Assembly: GCA_039583875.1 (NCBI GenBank) | Contig: CM077158.1 | Span: 241,103,447 to 241,167,446, forward strand | Reading direction: 5' to 3' | Length of the DNA stretch: 64,000 nucleotides | Origin: Platanthera guangdongensis | Lineage: Eukaryota; Streptophyta; Magnoliopsida; Asparagales; Orchidaceae | Shown: positions 41,765-51,447 of the stretch, one piece after another | Position numbering within the stretch: position 1 is the stretch's first letter | Layout of the letters: the number at the start of each line of letters is the position of its first letter | Program-made: the position numbers and the translations under genes | The notes under the pieces: generated by a model | What the model saw: the letters and a program-made list of their open reading frames with translations, nothing else | What the model was told of the DNA's origin: nothing | Database searches by the model: none

Positions 41765-41983
41765 GGCTATATTTGATTCGGCGGTGGCGGGTGTATCCCG
41801 TGGGTCGAAACGTCCTTTGGGACCGGAGGGGGAGAGGTGTGGGTCGAAACGGAGCGGATCGGGACCGTTTCCTCCTTACTGCGGGTGCAAAAGGAGTAAA
41901 CGCTGCCGCCGGCCGTTTGTTTACCCGCCGTCCGGCGGCGTTTGCTCCAATCAGAGGCGGCGAAACCCGAACCAAACAAAGCC
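41765..41983. mobile_element. Tourist-like MITE (219 bp), copy A
   Basis: Ends GGCTATATTTGATTCGG and the complement of CCGAACCAAACAAAGCC, with TAA on both sides (41762-41764 and 41984-41986). GGC...TTTGGTTC ends and a TAA duplication are typical of PIF/Harbinger-derived Tourist MITEs. Confidence 0.82.
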
Positions 41984-42028
41984 TAAATTATTATAACCAA
42001 ATCATATCAATCCTAATACCTGTTTCTG

Positions 42029-42134
42029 GCTTCGTTTGGGGACTTATTTTCACAAGTCAAGCGGTTACACCGCATCCCGGCTCATACAGTCGTAACCGCC
42101 TGACCGGTGAAAATAAGTCCCCCCAAACGGAACC
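42029..42134. mobile_element. Small inverted-repeat MITE (~106 bp), copy A
   Basis: The left arm 'cgtttggggacttattttcac' pairs with 'gtgaaaataagtccccccaaacg', followed inward by 'gcggttac/gtaaccgc'. The element is almost all stem. Target duplication unclear. Confidence 0.75.
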
Positions 42135-42141
42135 TCTATTA

Positions 42142-42314
42142 AACACGGTGGTGGCGGTCATGAACATGAGAGTTAAATTATCATTCGGTAATGCCCATCT
42201 AAGGAACTTCATCCACTTTTATGTTCAAACGGATGATGTTTATTAGATGATTCTTGACGAATGACAGTTTAACCCATGAATTTACGACCGCCACCATCGT
42301 GCCAAACGGAGCCT
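42142..42314. mobile_element. Inverted-repeat MITE (~173 bp), copy A
   Basis: The left arm 'cacggtggtggcggtcatgaa' pairs with 'ttacgaccgccaccatcgtg' on the right. The inner arms 'gagttaaa' and 'tttaaccc' also pair. The right terminus continues 'ccaaacggagcct'. The left terminus lacks this and abuts the previous MITE, so one may have inserted into the other. Confidence 0.7.
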
Positions 42315-42715
42315 AAAGCAAAATCAAAATTTAAAATAGTATGTTTCCGTAACTTACATTTACGTTTTTTATTTTTTTTATAACGAGCTTTTATAATATG
42401 AACCAATATTTTATTATTTTTATATTAAATAGGAAGAGATTGTTGGAAATAATTTCTTAATATTTAATAAAATAAAGATATGCAAGGAAGTTAGGTAGTT
42501 GATACCTTAAAACTTCTCAAAATGCTAAGCGAGGGTATATTGAGAGCGTTGTTAATAGCAGTCCTAATTAGGTTTCAAGTAGGCATTCACCTTCATCTAT
42601 TGTGTCATTTTGAGTGGTATATTTCCATCTATAGATGTTCATGTGAATGTTTTTTAAATTTTTTGTGGAATTTTTTCATCAAAGAAAATTGTATGTGGTT
42701 TGTGCATGGTGTAAT

Positions 42716-43559
42716 TGTACAACCCCGTGTCCGGCGAGCGGGTCCCGCCAGGGAGGCGCGAGACCTGGCCCCGCGACCCGCACCCAAACGGCAAAAGGGC
42801 TATACGGAAGAAGAGCTGCCCCGCTCCCGCCCATTCCAAGCGAGCGAGCCGACGAAGCGAGCGAGCGGGGCGAGCGGAGAATCACTGACCAAAGCAGACG
42901 GGTCTGGCGACCCGCGACTGGCGAGCCGATCGGGGAATCGCAGTGGCCGCCGGTCCGCCCCGGCACGCGACCTGGCCGCCGGTCCGCCCAGCAGAAGCAA
43001 GTCAGGTCGCGACGGTCCGGCTCGCGCTCGCCCAGGGATTATGGGCGGGCAGCTGAAGCCAGGTCGCGCCCGCCTCCCAAGGAGGAGGAGGAGGCGAGCT
43101 AACTCCCCAGGGGTGCGAACAGCCCCTCAGAACATCGGAGCCACGCTGTTGGCAGACCAGGTTGGACTGCGCATAGCCCCTCAGAACAGCGGAGTTTGGT
43201 TGTTGGCAGACCCAGCTAAGGGCCTTTTGGTATTTTTCAGGTCAGTCATTTTGGTTATTGGCAGTTCAGATTCCGAAAAAACTATAAATAAGACCCAAGG
43301 GGTACCTCAGAGGACATGCTTTCAGTGCCTCCTGACTCTCGTTTCCAAGTGTTCTCTGAGAGTACCTTAGCTCGGCTTCTGGCTAAGGAGGGGAAGCGCT
43401 CAGAGATCTTCCGGGTTTGTGGAGGGACCTCCCTGCCGAGCCCTTGGGTCTGTGTTTTCTTGTCTTCTTCGTTGTTTTTCTTGCAGGAGCAAAGTAGGCG
43501 CGAGACCACCCCTTCCCCAAGGGTCGAACTCCACAAGAGGCCGGATTCCGGTTTCAACA
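42716..43559 (+). repeat. Gypsy 5' LTR, copy A (844 bp)
   Basis: It begins TGTACAACCCCG after 'gtgtaat' and ends 'ccggtttcaaca'. TATA-like 'actataaataagaccc' lies near 43280. The 282-codon open frame crossing into it (42522-43370) is GC-driven and not a gene. Confidence 0.88.
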
Positions 43560-43614
43560 TCTTGGTGCGGTGAGCGTGGAAAGTGGTCAGTGCGGAAAAG
43601 CTTCGGCGAGCTCA

Positions 43615-44960
43615 ATGACGGGAGGACAAGGATCTGACAGGCAGGACTCGCCGCCCCCCCCCCCCCCCCCCCCCCCCGCCTCTCGCAATAGTAGGGATGT
43701 AGGAGGACTTCAGGAACGAGGTGCTGGGCCTCGTCAGGATCGCGCTCGGCGCGCGGGCCGAGTACTCGACGCCGGCAGCCCAGATCGCGGCCGCCCCCTC
43801 TTTGGGCGAGGACGCCCCTGGCCGGCGAGCTGGAAAGGAAGTTGCCGAGGAAGGCCGAGGATGCGAGCTCCCGGGGCGCGAGCTTTTCCCCGGGTCGGCA
43901 AGCCGAGGCAGGTTCGGCGAGCTGGGTCCGCGAGATTCGCCGGCTCGCCTAGTGGGGGGAGACAGTCCTTTCAGCGAGCTGGTCTCCTCAGCACCAGTAC
44001 CAGAAGGGTTCAGGGAGCCCGAGATGTCCTACTACACCGGGAAGGGAGACCCGGTTCAGCACGTCCAATGGTTCGAGGACGTGGTCTCCATCCGTCAGAT
44101 GTCGGACGGATTCAAGTGTCGTCTCTTCGCCATCACCCTCCGAGAGAAGGCAAGGGAGTGGCTCCACCAGCTGCCGGCTAGTTCCATCTATTGCTTCGAG
44201 GACTTGCGCCGAGGGTTCATGTTGAGGTTCACTACCTCAAAGAAGAGGAAGAAGGAGTCTGAGTCCTTGTTTCACATAAAGCAGGGGGTGAACGAGACGT
44301 TGGGGAGCTACGTGTACCGATTTCAGGAGGAGGTCACCCAGGTCCAGGAGATGCCGGGTCATAGTCTGATGATGGCTTTCACCCTGGGCCTGCAGCAGGG
44401 GTTCTTCCGAATGAAGCTGAAGAGAGTTCCCCCTCTCTCCTACGAGGAGTTGATGGAGAGGGCGGCGAGATAGGTCGACGGGGAGGCGTAGAATCCGGAA
44501 TTTGCAAGGAAGCTGGCCAGGTGGGCGACGGAGGAGGAAAAGGAGTTGAAGGGAGGAAGAGGACAGGAAGAGAGAAGAGGGGAGCCTGGGCAGAGGGAGC
44601 AGAGGCAGCTCCAGTGCCAGCAGCAGCCGAGGTGGGGGCACCAGGAGCCCGACCGTCGGCTGGGCTGGAGACCTGAAGGGCAGGGGCAAGGGCCACAGAG
44701 AGGATACTTCGGAAGGGGTCACTACCAGGGGAGGCAAGACCAGTTCCACCCGCCGGGCTGGAGGCAGGGTCACCGGCCCCGGCTCCCCGATCAGGAGGAG
44801 GCCATGGTCATAGCTTTGGGAGCGAGGAGGGGGATCATGAGGAGAAGGAGAAGAGAGTTCAGGGTGGAGCTGCCCTATTGCGACTTCCATCAGGAAGAGG
44901 GGCACGCAACAGCCACGTGCCCGAAATTCTTGGAGATGAGAGGGAATAGGGGGCGGCAGC
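43615..44960 (+). pseudogene. Gypsy gag, copy A
   Basis: ATG at 43615 opens MTGGQGSDRQDSPPP, as in the derivative at 10099. A run of 24 C (43654-43677) and an in-frame TAG before EDFRNE break it. The core is MSYYTGKGDPVQHVQWFEDV to [20 protein letters not shown] at 44471 and another stop at 44489 follow. The knuckle CDFHQEEGHATATC (CX2HX4HX4C) is at about 44880. The same stops occur in copy B. Confidence 0.88.
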
Positions 44961-44986
44961 AGTAGCAGGAGGAGGCGCGGCAAGAT

Positions 44987-46207
44987 GTGAGGATCGAGGA
45001 GGTCCTGCCTCGGGCAGAGGAGGATCGTTGTGAGGACCGGGTTGATGTCGGGACCCGAGGAGGGATCAGAGTGATCCACGGGGGAGTAGGGATCGAGGCT
45101 TCCCGCAAGGCAAGCCTCCACACCATGTACCGGCGGAGCATCGCCTCTATATCCCAAACCCCGCCGCCGGAGGAGAGGATCACCTTCTCTAGGAGTGATA
45201 TGCCAGACCACGAGGATCCGTTCTGTGATGCGCTGGTCATCAAAGCCGCCATTAAGAATTTCACTGTCTCTCGGATCCTCGTGGACAATGGGAGCTCCGT
45301 CAACGTCGTCTTCAAAAAGGCGTTTGACGCGATGAAGGTGGAGGCTAAGAGGGTGTTGGCCTCGGACGGGCCCCTGTTCGGGTTCTCGGGAGAAAGGAAG
45401 GAAGTAGAGGGAGGCATTGGCCTCCATGTCACCCTGGGGGGCAGTCCCGAAACTGCAAGTTCGTCATTGTGGACGCCCCAGCAGCTACAGCGCCATCTTT
45501 GGGAGGCCCTCATCAGCGCCTTCCGCTGCGTCCCCTCGTCTTTCCATCAGTGTCTGAAGTTCAACGTTGAGGGGGTCCAGGTCAGGGTCAGGGGGGACCC
45601 GAAGGTGGCGCGGGAGTGTTATGTCACCGCGGTGAACACCATCTCTTGGCAGGAGGGAGCCGAGGAGATGGGACGGAGGATGGAGGAGGCCGAGCAGGAC
45701 GAAGAAGGGGAGGAGCCAGGAGTGAAGGACCACGCAGGAGAGGCGGCAGGAGGAGATCTGGAGGAGGTGGCCGAAGTAAGGGCCGTGGGAGGAGAGATAG
45801 AGGAAGAGGTCCCCGTTCCGGATGAAGGGGATGCTGAAAGATGGGCAGAGCGGTCCAGGCTGGAGGCCGCGGAGGAAGTGGTAGAGCTGGAGGTGCTTAC
45901 CCGTGGGGGCAGGATGGAGAGGGTTCGTGTCAGCGGATGGCTGACCCCGGAGGACCAGGGGAGGATGCTGGAGTGCATCCGGAAGAACGTGGACATCTTC
46001 GCCTGGAACGCCGCGAAGATGCCGGGGGTGACGCGGATGTGGCCTGTCACCGCCTCAACCTGGACCCGGGAACACGCCCAGTTCAGCAGAAAAAGAGATC
46101 CACGGCAGACAAGCTGGCGGAACCCATCAGGGAGGAGGTGGCGAAGCTTCTCAAGGCTGGTTTCGTGTCCGAGATTCAGTATCCCGGCTGGGTCTCCAAC
46201 GTTGTGA
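44987..46207 (+). pseudogene. Gypsy protease and linker, copy A
   Basis: A long open frame with SRILVDNGSSVNVVFKKAFD near 45270-45340, the retroviral-type protease active site (D-N-G-S-S here). A two-base loss near 45475 relative to copy B shifts the frame. A Glu-rich linker then leads to the RT (near 45950, GRMLECIRKNVDIFAWNA). Confidence 0.82.
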
Positions 46208-47240
46208 TGGTTAAAAAAGGAGACGGCCGCGGGCGATTGTGTATCGATTTCTCCTTACTTAATAAAGCTTGTCCTAAGGACTGTTATCCTTCGCCTCGGA
46301 TCGACGCGCTGGTTGACTCAGCCGTCGGCTTTTCTGTAATGAGTTTTTTTAGATGCCTTTTCAGGTTACCATCAGATTAGGATGCACCCCCCGGACATCA
46401 AGGATGTCTCATTCATCACAGGGGACGGCTGCTACTGCTACAAGATGATGTCATTCGGGCTGAAGAACGCTGGGGCCACCTACCAAAAAATGATGGATAG
46501 GGTCTTCAAGGAGCAGAGGGGAAGGAACTTGGAGGTATACGTGGACGACCTCATGATCAAAAGCCGGGATATGGACTCCCACCTCCGGGACCTGGAGGAG
46601 ACCTTCGCCACCCTGCGCAGATACAAGATGCGTTTGAATCCCCTTAAGTGTGTCTTTGGGGCCAGTCGGGGGAAGTTCCTGGGCATCTCCTCACCCCCGC
46701 GGGGGTCGAGCCGAATCCAGACAAGGTCAAGGCTATCCTGGAGCTGGGGTCCCCGCGGAATGCAAATGAGGTCCAACGGTTGATGGGGAGGTTAGCAGGG
46801 CTGAGTCGCTTCCTTTCTCGGGCAGGGAAGAAGTGCTCCCCCTTCTTCAAAACGCTGAGGGGTGGTCAGAGGTTTGAATGGACCAAGGAGTGCGAGGAGG
46901 CGTTCCAGGCCCTCAAGGCGCAGTTGACACAGGCTCCGCTGCTCCAGGGGCCGAAGGAGGGGGAGGATTTGTTCTTATATCTCGGGGTTGGGGCAGAGGC
47001 TCTGAGCTCCGTCCTGGTTCGAGAAGAGGGAAAGAGACAGCTCCCTGTCTATTACGTCAGCCGGGTCCTGAGGAAGGCCGAGCTCCGGTATCAAATCTTG
47101 GAGAAGCTTGTATTCGCCCTAATCATCTCGGCTCGGCGGCTGCGACCTTACTTCCAGGCGCACTCGATCCGGGTAGTGACCGACCATCCCCTCTGCAACA
47201 TCTTCGAGGGGGTGGAGCATTCAGGACGGCTGGCCAAATG
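46070..47240 (+). pseudogene. Gypsy RT and RNase H, copy A
   Basis: RT: AEPIREEVAKLLKAGFVSEI, VVMVKKGDGRGRLCIDFSLL, then a frameshift at a T run (46344-46350). It continues MMSFGLKNAGATYQKMMDRV and the active site EVYVDDLMIKSRD near 46535. After a frameshift near 46690, RNase H follows: RFEWTKECEEAFQALKAQL, KAELRYQILEKLVFALIISA and VVTDHPLCNIFE. Confidence 0.9.
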
Positions 47241-47244
47241 ATCG

Positions 47245-48501
47245 GTGGAGCTGAGCGAGTTCGATGTCTCCTTTGTTCCGCGGCTCTTGATCAAAGCTCA
47301 GGCGATGGCCGACTTCCTGGCCGACTACGTTGTGGAAGTAGCAGAGGAAGAGCTCACCCGCCCGACTCCCTGGACAGTGAGGGTGGATGGAGCCTCAGGG
47401 AGGCACTCCCTTGGAGTGGGGGTGGTCCTAGAAAGCCCTCAAGGGACTCGGATTGAGCAGACGGTGGTGGAGCACTTTCCCATTACCAACAACCAGGCCG
47501 AGTACGAGGCCGTGATAGCGGGGCTGCGCCTGGCCAGGGAGTTGGGAGTGCTGGATGTGGAGATCCTAACCGACTCCATGGTGGTGACTTCCCTGATCAA
47601 CGGGGAGTTCGAAGCAAGGGAGCCCACTCTGAAGTTATACTTGGCCAAAGTGAAGGGGGTCATAGGGACCTTCCAGACCTTCTCCATCCGACACGTGCCA
47701 AGGGGAGAGAATGACCAGGCCGACCAGCTAGCAAAGCATGGCCCCCGGGTGGGGGGCACCATCACCGACCTGTTTCGCCCCTCCATCGAAGAAGGGGAGC
47801 TCATGGAGATCGATCAGCAGCCTTCGTGGATGGATCGAGTAGTAGTTTTCCTCTCCACGGGAGAGTATCCGGAGGGAGTAGACAGGAAGAAGCTGAGGCA
47901 CAAGTCCGCTTACTACCTCCTTAAAGACGGGCAGCTATACAGGAAGACCCTCTCCGGGATGCTGGCTCGCTGCGTAGCCGAGGGTGAGGCGCAGAGGATC
48001 TTAGAAGAAGTCCACTCCGGGGAGTGCGGGAGTCATTCCGGGATTCGGACCCTGGAGGGGAGGATAGTCAGGCAAGGGTATTTCTGGCCCACCCTGGGCC
48101 GAGACGCCGCGGAGTTCGCAAGGAGATGTCATAAGTGCCAGCTGTTTGCCCCCCTCCAGCTACAGCTGGCCCAACAGCTCAAGAGTATCACGGCCCCTGA
48201 CCCTTTGCAATCTGGGGAATGGATTTGGTTGGGCCGTTTCCCCAGGCCAGCGGTCAGAGAAGGTTCCTCCTGGTGATGATCGACTACTTCTCGAAGTGGA
48301 TGGAGGTGAAGGCGTTGGCCAAGTTGATCTCCCAAGTGATCAGGAACTTTGTTTGGGGGGAGATCATCTGTCGTCATGGGCTGCCCCAGGCCATCGTCAC
48401 AGACAACGGACCCCAGTTCGCCAGCGCCGAGTTCACCAGGTTTTGCGAGCAGCTTGGAATCGACCTCAGGTTTGCCTCGGTCCACCACCCCAGGAGTAAC
48501 G
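47245..48501 (+). pseudogene. Gypsy second RNase H and integrase (cut), copy A
   Basis: TPWTVRVDGASGRHSLGVGV to RHVPRGENDQADQLAKH is the archaeal-type RNase H (about 47370-47740). The integrase zinc region has HSGECGSHSG and CHKCQLF near 48010-48145. After a one-base shift near 48210, the core reads MDLVGPFPQ, VMIDYFSKWMEVKAL and IVTDNGPQFASAEF. It stops at SVHHPRSN where the copia LTR begins, so the last catalytic Glu is gone. Confidence 0.9.
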
Positions 48502-48876
48502 TGTTAAAATTGGAGACCGGGCGGTCTGTCTTGGCGGGTTAGAGACCGCGCGGTCTAGCGGTTTGACTCGGCGACTTGCAAACCGGGCGGTCTAAGCAAT
48601 CTTCACAGGCGACCTCTCTGCATCTCTTATTGTAAGCCGTGCGGTTAGTGCTTCTGTCTAACCGCGCGGCCTGTGCGGTTTACTTTGTACAGTCCGCTTA
48701 GCTTGTAAATTTTAGTCCCACATCTCTTATTTGTATTCTCTCTTCTCTCCTCCATTCTATATAAGGGAGGGCATACCTTTGTAATAGTTATCATTTTTGG
48801 ATAATAAAATTTCGATTATTCAAAAGTTTATTCGGCTTGTTCTCTTCTTTTCACTTTCTTTCTCTACTTTCTAACA
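48502..48876 (+). repeat. Copia 5' LTR (375 bp)
   Basis: TGTTAAAATTGGAGACC...TTTCTAACA. It carries four or more 'accg(g/c)gcggtct' motifs, 'tagtcccacatct' and a TATA-like 'ctatataaggg'. Confidence 0.9.
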
Positions 48877-48879
48877 TGG

Positions 48880-49560
48880 TATCAGAGCACACGGTCTTTT
48901 CCTCCTGATTCTGTGCGCTCTCTGTTGTTCGCGGCTTGTCTTCCGCGTTCTGCGGCTTGTTCGCGGCTTGCCTTCTCCTCTGTCCGCGCGGTTTGTTGCT
49001 ATCCGCGCGGCTTGTTTCTGTCCGCTGCCTGTTTGTGCGGCTTGCTCTTCTTGTTTCTCTTCTCCTCCTGCTCTTTGTCGCAGCGACCTGTTTCCGTGTC
49101 GCCGCGCTCCTTGCTCTTTCCTGCCGCTCCGACTTCCTAGTCGCTGCGGTCTGTCTCTGTCCGCGTGTGTTGTCTCTGCACTCGCGGTTTGCTGCTGTGA
49201 TCTGCCTGACCGTGCGGGTTGTTCCTTCCTTACCCGCATCTTGGTCGCGGTCACCTGCTCTTCTCCTCTCTTCTGTTCGCTCGGCTTTTTTTAGTCCGCG
49301 CGACTTCTTCCCCGCTGTGCCTTGATCTGGATCCTAGCCGCTCGTGTTCAAGCGGCTTCTTCCCTTTTGTTCCCGCCGCGGTTTCACGCGGATTCTTCCT
49401 TGTTTGAGCGGCCTCTCCGCCTCTTCGCTCTTAGCCGCTTCTCTTGTTAGTCGCCGCGACCTCCTGGTTTAGTCGCGCGGCTTGTGCTCTGCACCTTGGT
49501 CGTGGCCCTTCGTGCCGCTGGTGTGCTGTCACCGAGACCGCTGCAGTTTCTTCTTCCTCC
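48880..49560 (+). repeat. GC-rich repetitive leader of copia
   Basis: About 25 variants of 'cgcgcggcttgt', 'gcggcttctt' and 'gtccgcg'. The open frames through it are low-complexity and frame-dependent. It occupies the gag position. Confidence 0.75.
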
Positions 49561-49564
49561 CTTC

Positions 49565-50866
49565 ATGGCTTTCGCCTCGGTTGTCACGTCTTCTGGTCGT
49601 GCACACGTTGTTACTCAGGGCAAATGGCTGATCGACACTGGTGCTACGAATCATATGACCGGCCATCTCCCGTGTTTCTCTCTCCTAGAAAAACATGCTC
49701 GCTTGCCCCCAGTTACTCTCGCTGACGGCTCTTCATCACCAGTTCATGGCACAGGGATAGTTCATGTCACCCCGTCTCTTCACTTGGCGGATACTCTATA
49801 TGTGCCCCGGTTCCCGTGCAACTTATTATCTGTTACATCTCTTTGCAAGCAATTACAGTGTTCCGTCACATTTACTTCTACTTCTTGCTCTTTTCAGGAT
49901 CCGGACTCCCAACGGACGATTGCTACTGGGACTGAGAGTGGCGGCTTATACTTCCTAGACAACATTTCTGCTTTTTCCACCTTCTCCTCCACCTCCACAG
50001 ATCTTCTCCAATGGCATCTCCGCCTTGGTCATGCTCCTCCCGTATTCTTCGTCAACTTCTGCCCCACCTTCCTCCTCAAAGTCCTCCGCTCAACTGTGAG
50101 GCCTGTCAGCTTGGCAAGCATCACCGCTCCTCCTTCCCTCCAAAGCACGTTCGTAGCTCTACCCGTCCGTTTGATCTTATCCACTCCGACATCTGGGGTC
50201 CTTCTCCTACTCTTACCATTGGTCGGGGTAGTTCCTATTTTGTCACGTTCATTGATGATTTCTCTCGCTGTACGTGGTGTATCTGTTAAAAGATCGCTCC
50301 GAATTATTCTCTGTATGGACATCCTTCTATCTCATGATCAAAACTCAGTTTGATGTTTCTATCAAAGTTTTTCGGTCTGATAATGCCGCAGAATATCTCA
50401 GTCGTGACTTCTCTACATTCTGCATGCAAAATGGGATTCTTCATCAAACTAGTTGTGTCTATTCTTCACAACAAAATGGTGTAGCCGAACGCAAAACCGA
50501 CACCTGCTCGATGTCGCTCGCACCTTGATGACCCAGATGCATGTTCCTCGCTCCTATTGGGGCTATGCTGTTCTCCTTGCCTGCTACCTCATCAATCGCA
50601 TTCCCTCCACGGTTCTCCATGGCCAAACCCCGTTCTCCATTTTGTATCCGGGCAAGGAGCCGTTTCATCTCCCTCTCCAAATCTTTGGATGCACTGCCTT
50701 TGTGCATGCCCCTTCTGCCACCCGTGATAAGCTCTCCCCTCGCTCCACCAAATGTGTCTTTCTGGGGTATTCCACCACTCAGAAGGCTACTGTTGCTTTG
50801 ATCCCGTCCTTCGTAAGCAGTTCGTCTCTGCTGATGTCACCTTCTTCGAGAATACCTCCTACTTCT
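49565..50866 (+). pseudogene. Copia protease, pre-integrase and integrase
   Basis: ATG at 49565: MAFASVVTSSGRAHVV, then KWLIDTGATNHMTGHLPCF (protease active site D-T-G-A). Frame changes near 50010 lead to CEACQLGKHHRSSF (pre-integrase zinc) and FDLIHSDIWGPS. The integrase has VFRSDNAAEYLSRDFSTFC, a break near 50490, then [20 protein letters not shown]. The sequence ends in the N run. Confidence 0.88.
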
Positions 50867-51366
50867 NNNNNNNNNNNNNNNNNNNNNNNNNNNNNNNNNN
50901 NNNNNNNNNNNNNNNNNNNNNNNNNNNNNNNNNNNNNNNNNNNNNNNNNNNNNNNNNNNNNNNNNNNNNNNNNNNNNNNNNNNNNNNNNNNNNNNNNNNN
51001 NNNNNNNNNNNNNNNNNNNNNNNNNNNNNNNNNNNNNNNNNNNNNNNNNNNNNNNNNNNNNNNNNNNNNNNNNNNNNNNNNNNNNNNNNNNNNNNNNNNN
51101 NNNNNNNNNNNNNNNNNNNNNNNNNNNNNNNNNNNNNNNNNNNNNNNNNNNNNNNNNNNNNNNNNNNNNNNNNNNNNNNNNNNNNNNNNNNNNNNNNNNN
51201 NNNNNNNNNNNNNNNNNNNNNNNNNNNNNNNNNNNNNNNNNNNNNNNNNNNNNNNNNNNNNNNNNNNNNNNNNNNNNNNNNNNNNNNNNNNNNNNNNNNN
51301 NNNNNNNNNNNNNNNNNNNNNNNNNNNNNNNNNNNNNNNNNNNNNNNNNNNNNNNNNNNNNNNNNN
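50867..51366. other. Assembly gap, exactly 500 N
   Basis: Placeholder gap between two contigs. The copia is cut on its left side and the hAT on its right. The round number suggests that the true distance is unknown. Confidence 0.99.
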
Positions 51367-51447
51367 TTTGATAAATATTTAAAATTATATGTACATGCAT
51401 ATTAACACTACAACCTTTAAAAATATGTAAAACATACAACACATTCC

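Larger units (their letters stand above)
37886..48501 (+). repeat. Large duplicated block, copy A
   Basis: It matches 55724-64000 at about 98-99% by eye, offset ~17.85 kb. It includes the solo LTR, the 21-bp array, the MITE cluster and the gypsy element with identical insertion points. The left limit is the empty hAT target site (37886-37893, GTATGTCC). The right limit is the copia inserted at 48502. Confidence 0.93.
42716..48501 (+). mobile_element. Ty3/gypsy element (Tat lineage), 3' part lost, copy A
   Basis: 5' LTR, primer site TTGGTGCGGTGAGCG, gag, zinc knuckle, protease, RT, RNase H, a second (archaeal-type) RNase H and integrase. It is cut within the integrase core by a copia inserted at 48502. 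The second RNase H after the first supports the Tat lineage. Same insertion point as in copy B. Confidence 0.92.
48502..50866 (+). mobile_element. Gag-less Ty1/copia element, cut by the assembly gap
   Basis: 5' LTR 48502-48876, primer site TGGTATCAGAGC, a GC-rich repetitive leader (48880-49560), then protease, pre-integrase and integrase up to the gap. No gag or zinc knuckle is found. It is the same layout as the antisense copia at 31355-36660, though the LTRs differ. The five bases before it are TAACG; the far side is not in the window. Confidence 0.88.

Noticed and set aside
42522..43370. 282-codon frame spanning the gypsy LTR start
   Set aside because: It crosses the LTR boundary, is Arg/Pro-rich and is not kept in frame in copy B.
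44237..45427. Long antisense open frame (396 codons) opposite gypsy gag and protease
   Set aside because: It is rich in Leu/Pro/Arg, reflects the complement of GC-rich coding sequence, has no domain, and recurs opposite the same region in copy B.
48936..49325. Open frames in the copia leader
   Set aside because: Low-complexity Leu/Arg/Ser/Cys text present in several frames at once; repeat-driven.
49444..49725. 93-codon plus-strand frame near the copia protease
   Set aside because: Out of frame with the recognisable protease (DTGATNHMTG) that starts at 49565.
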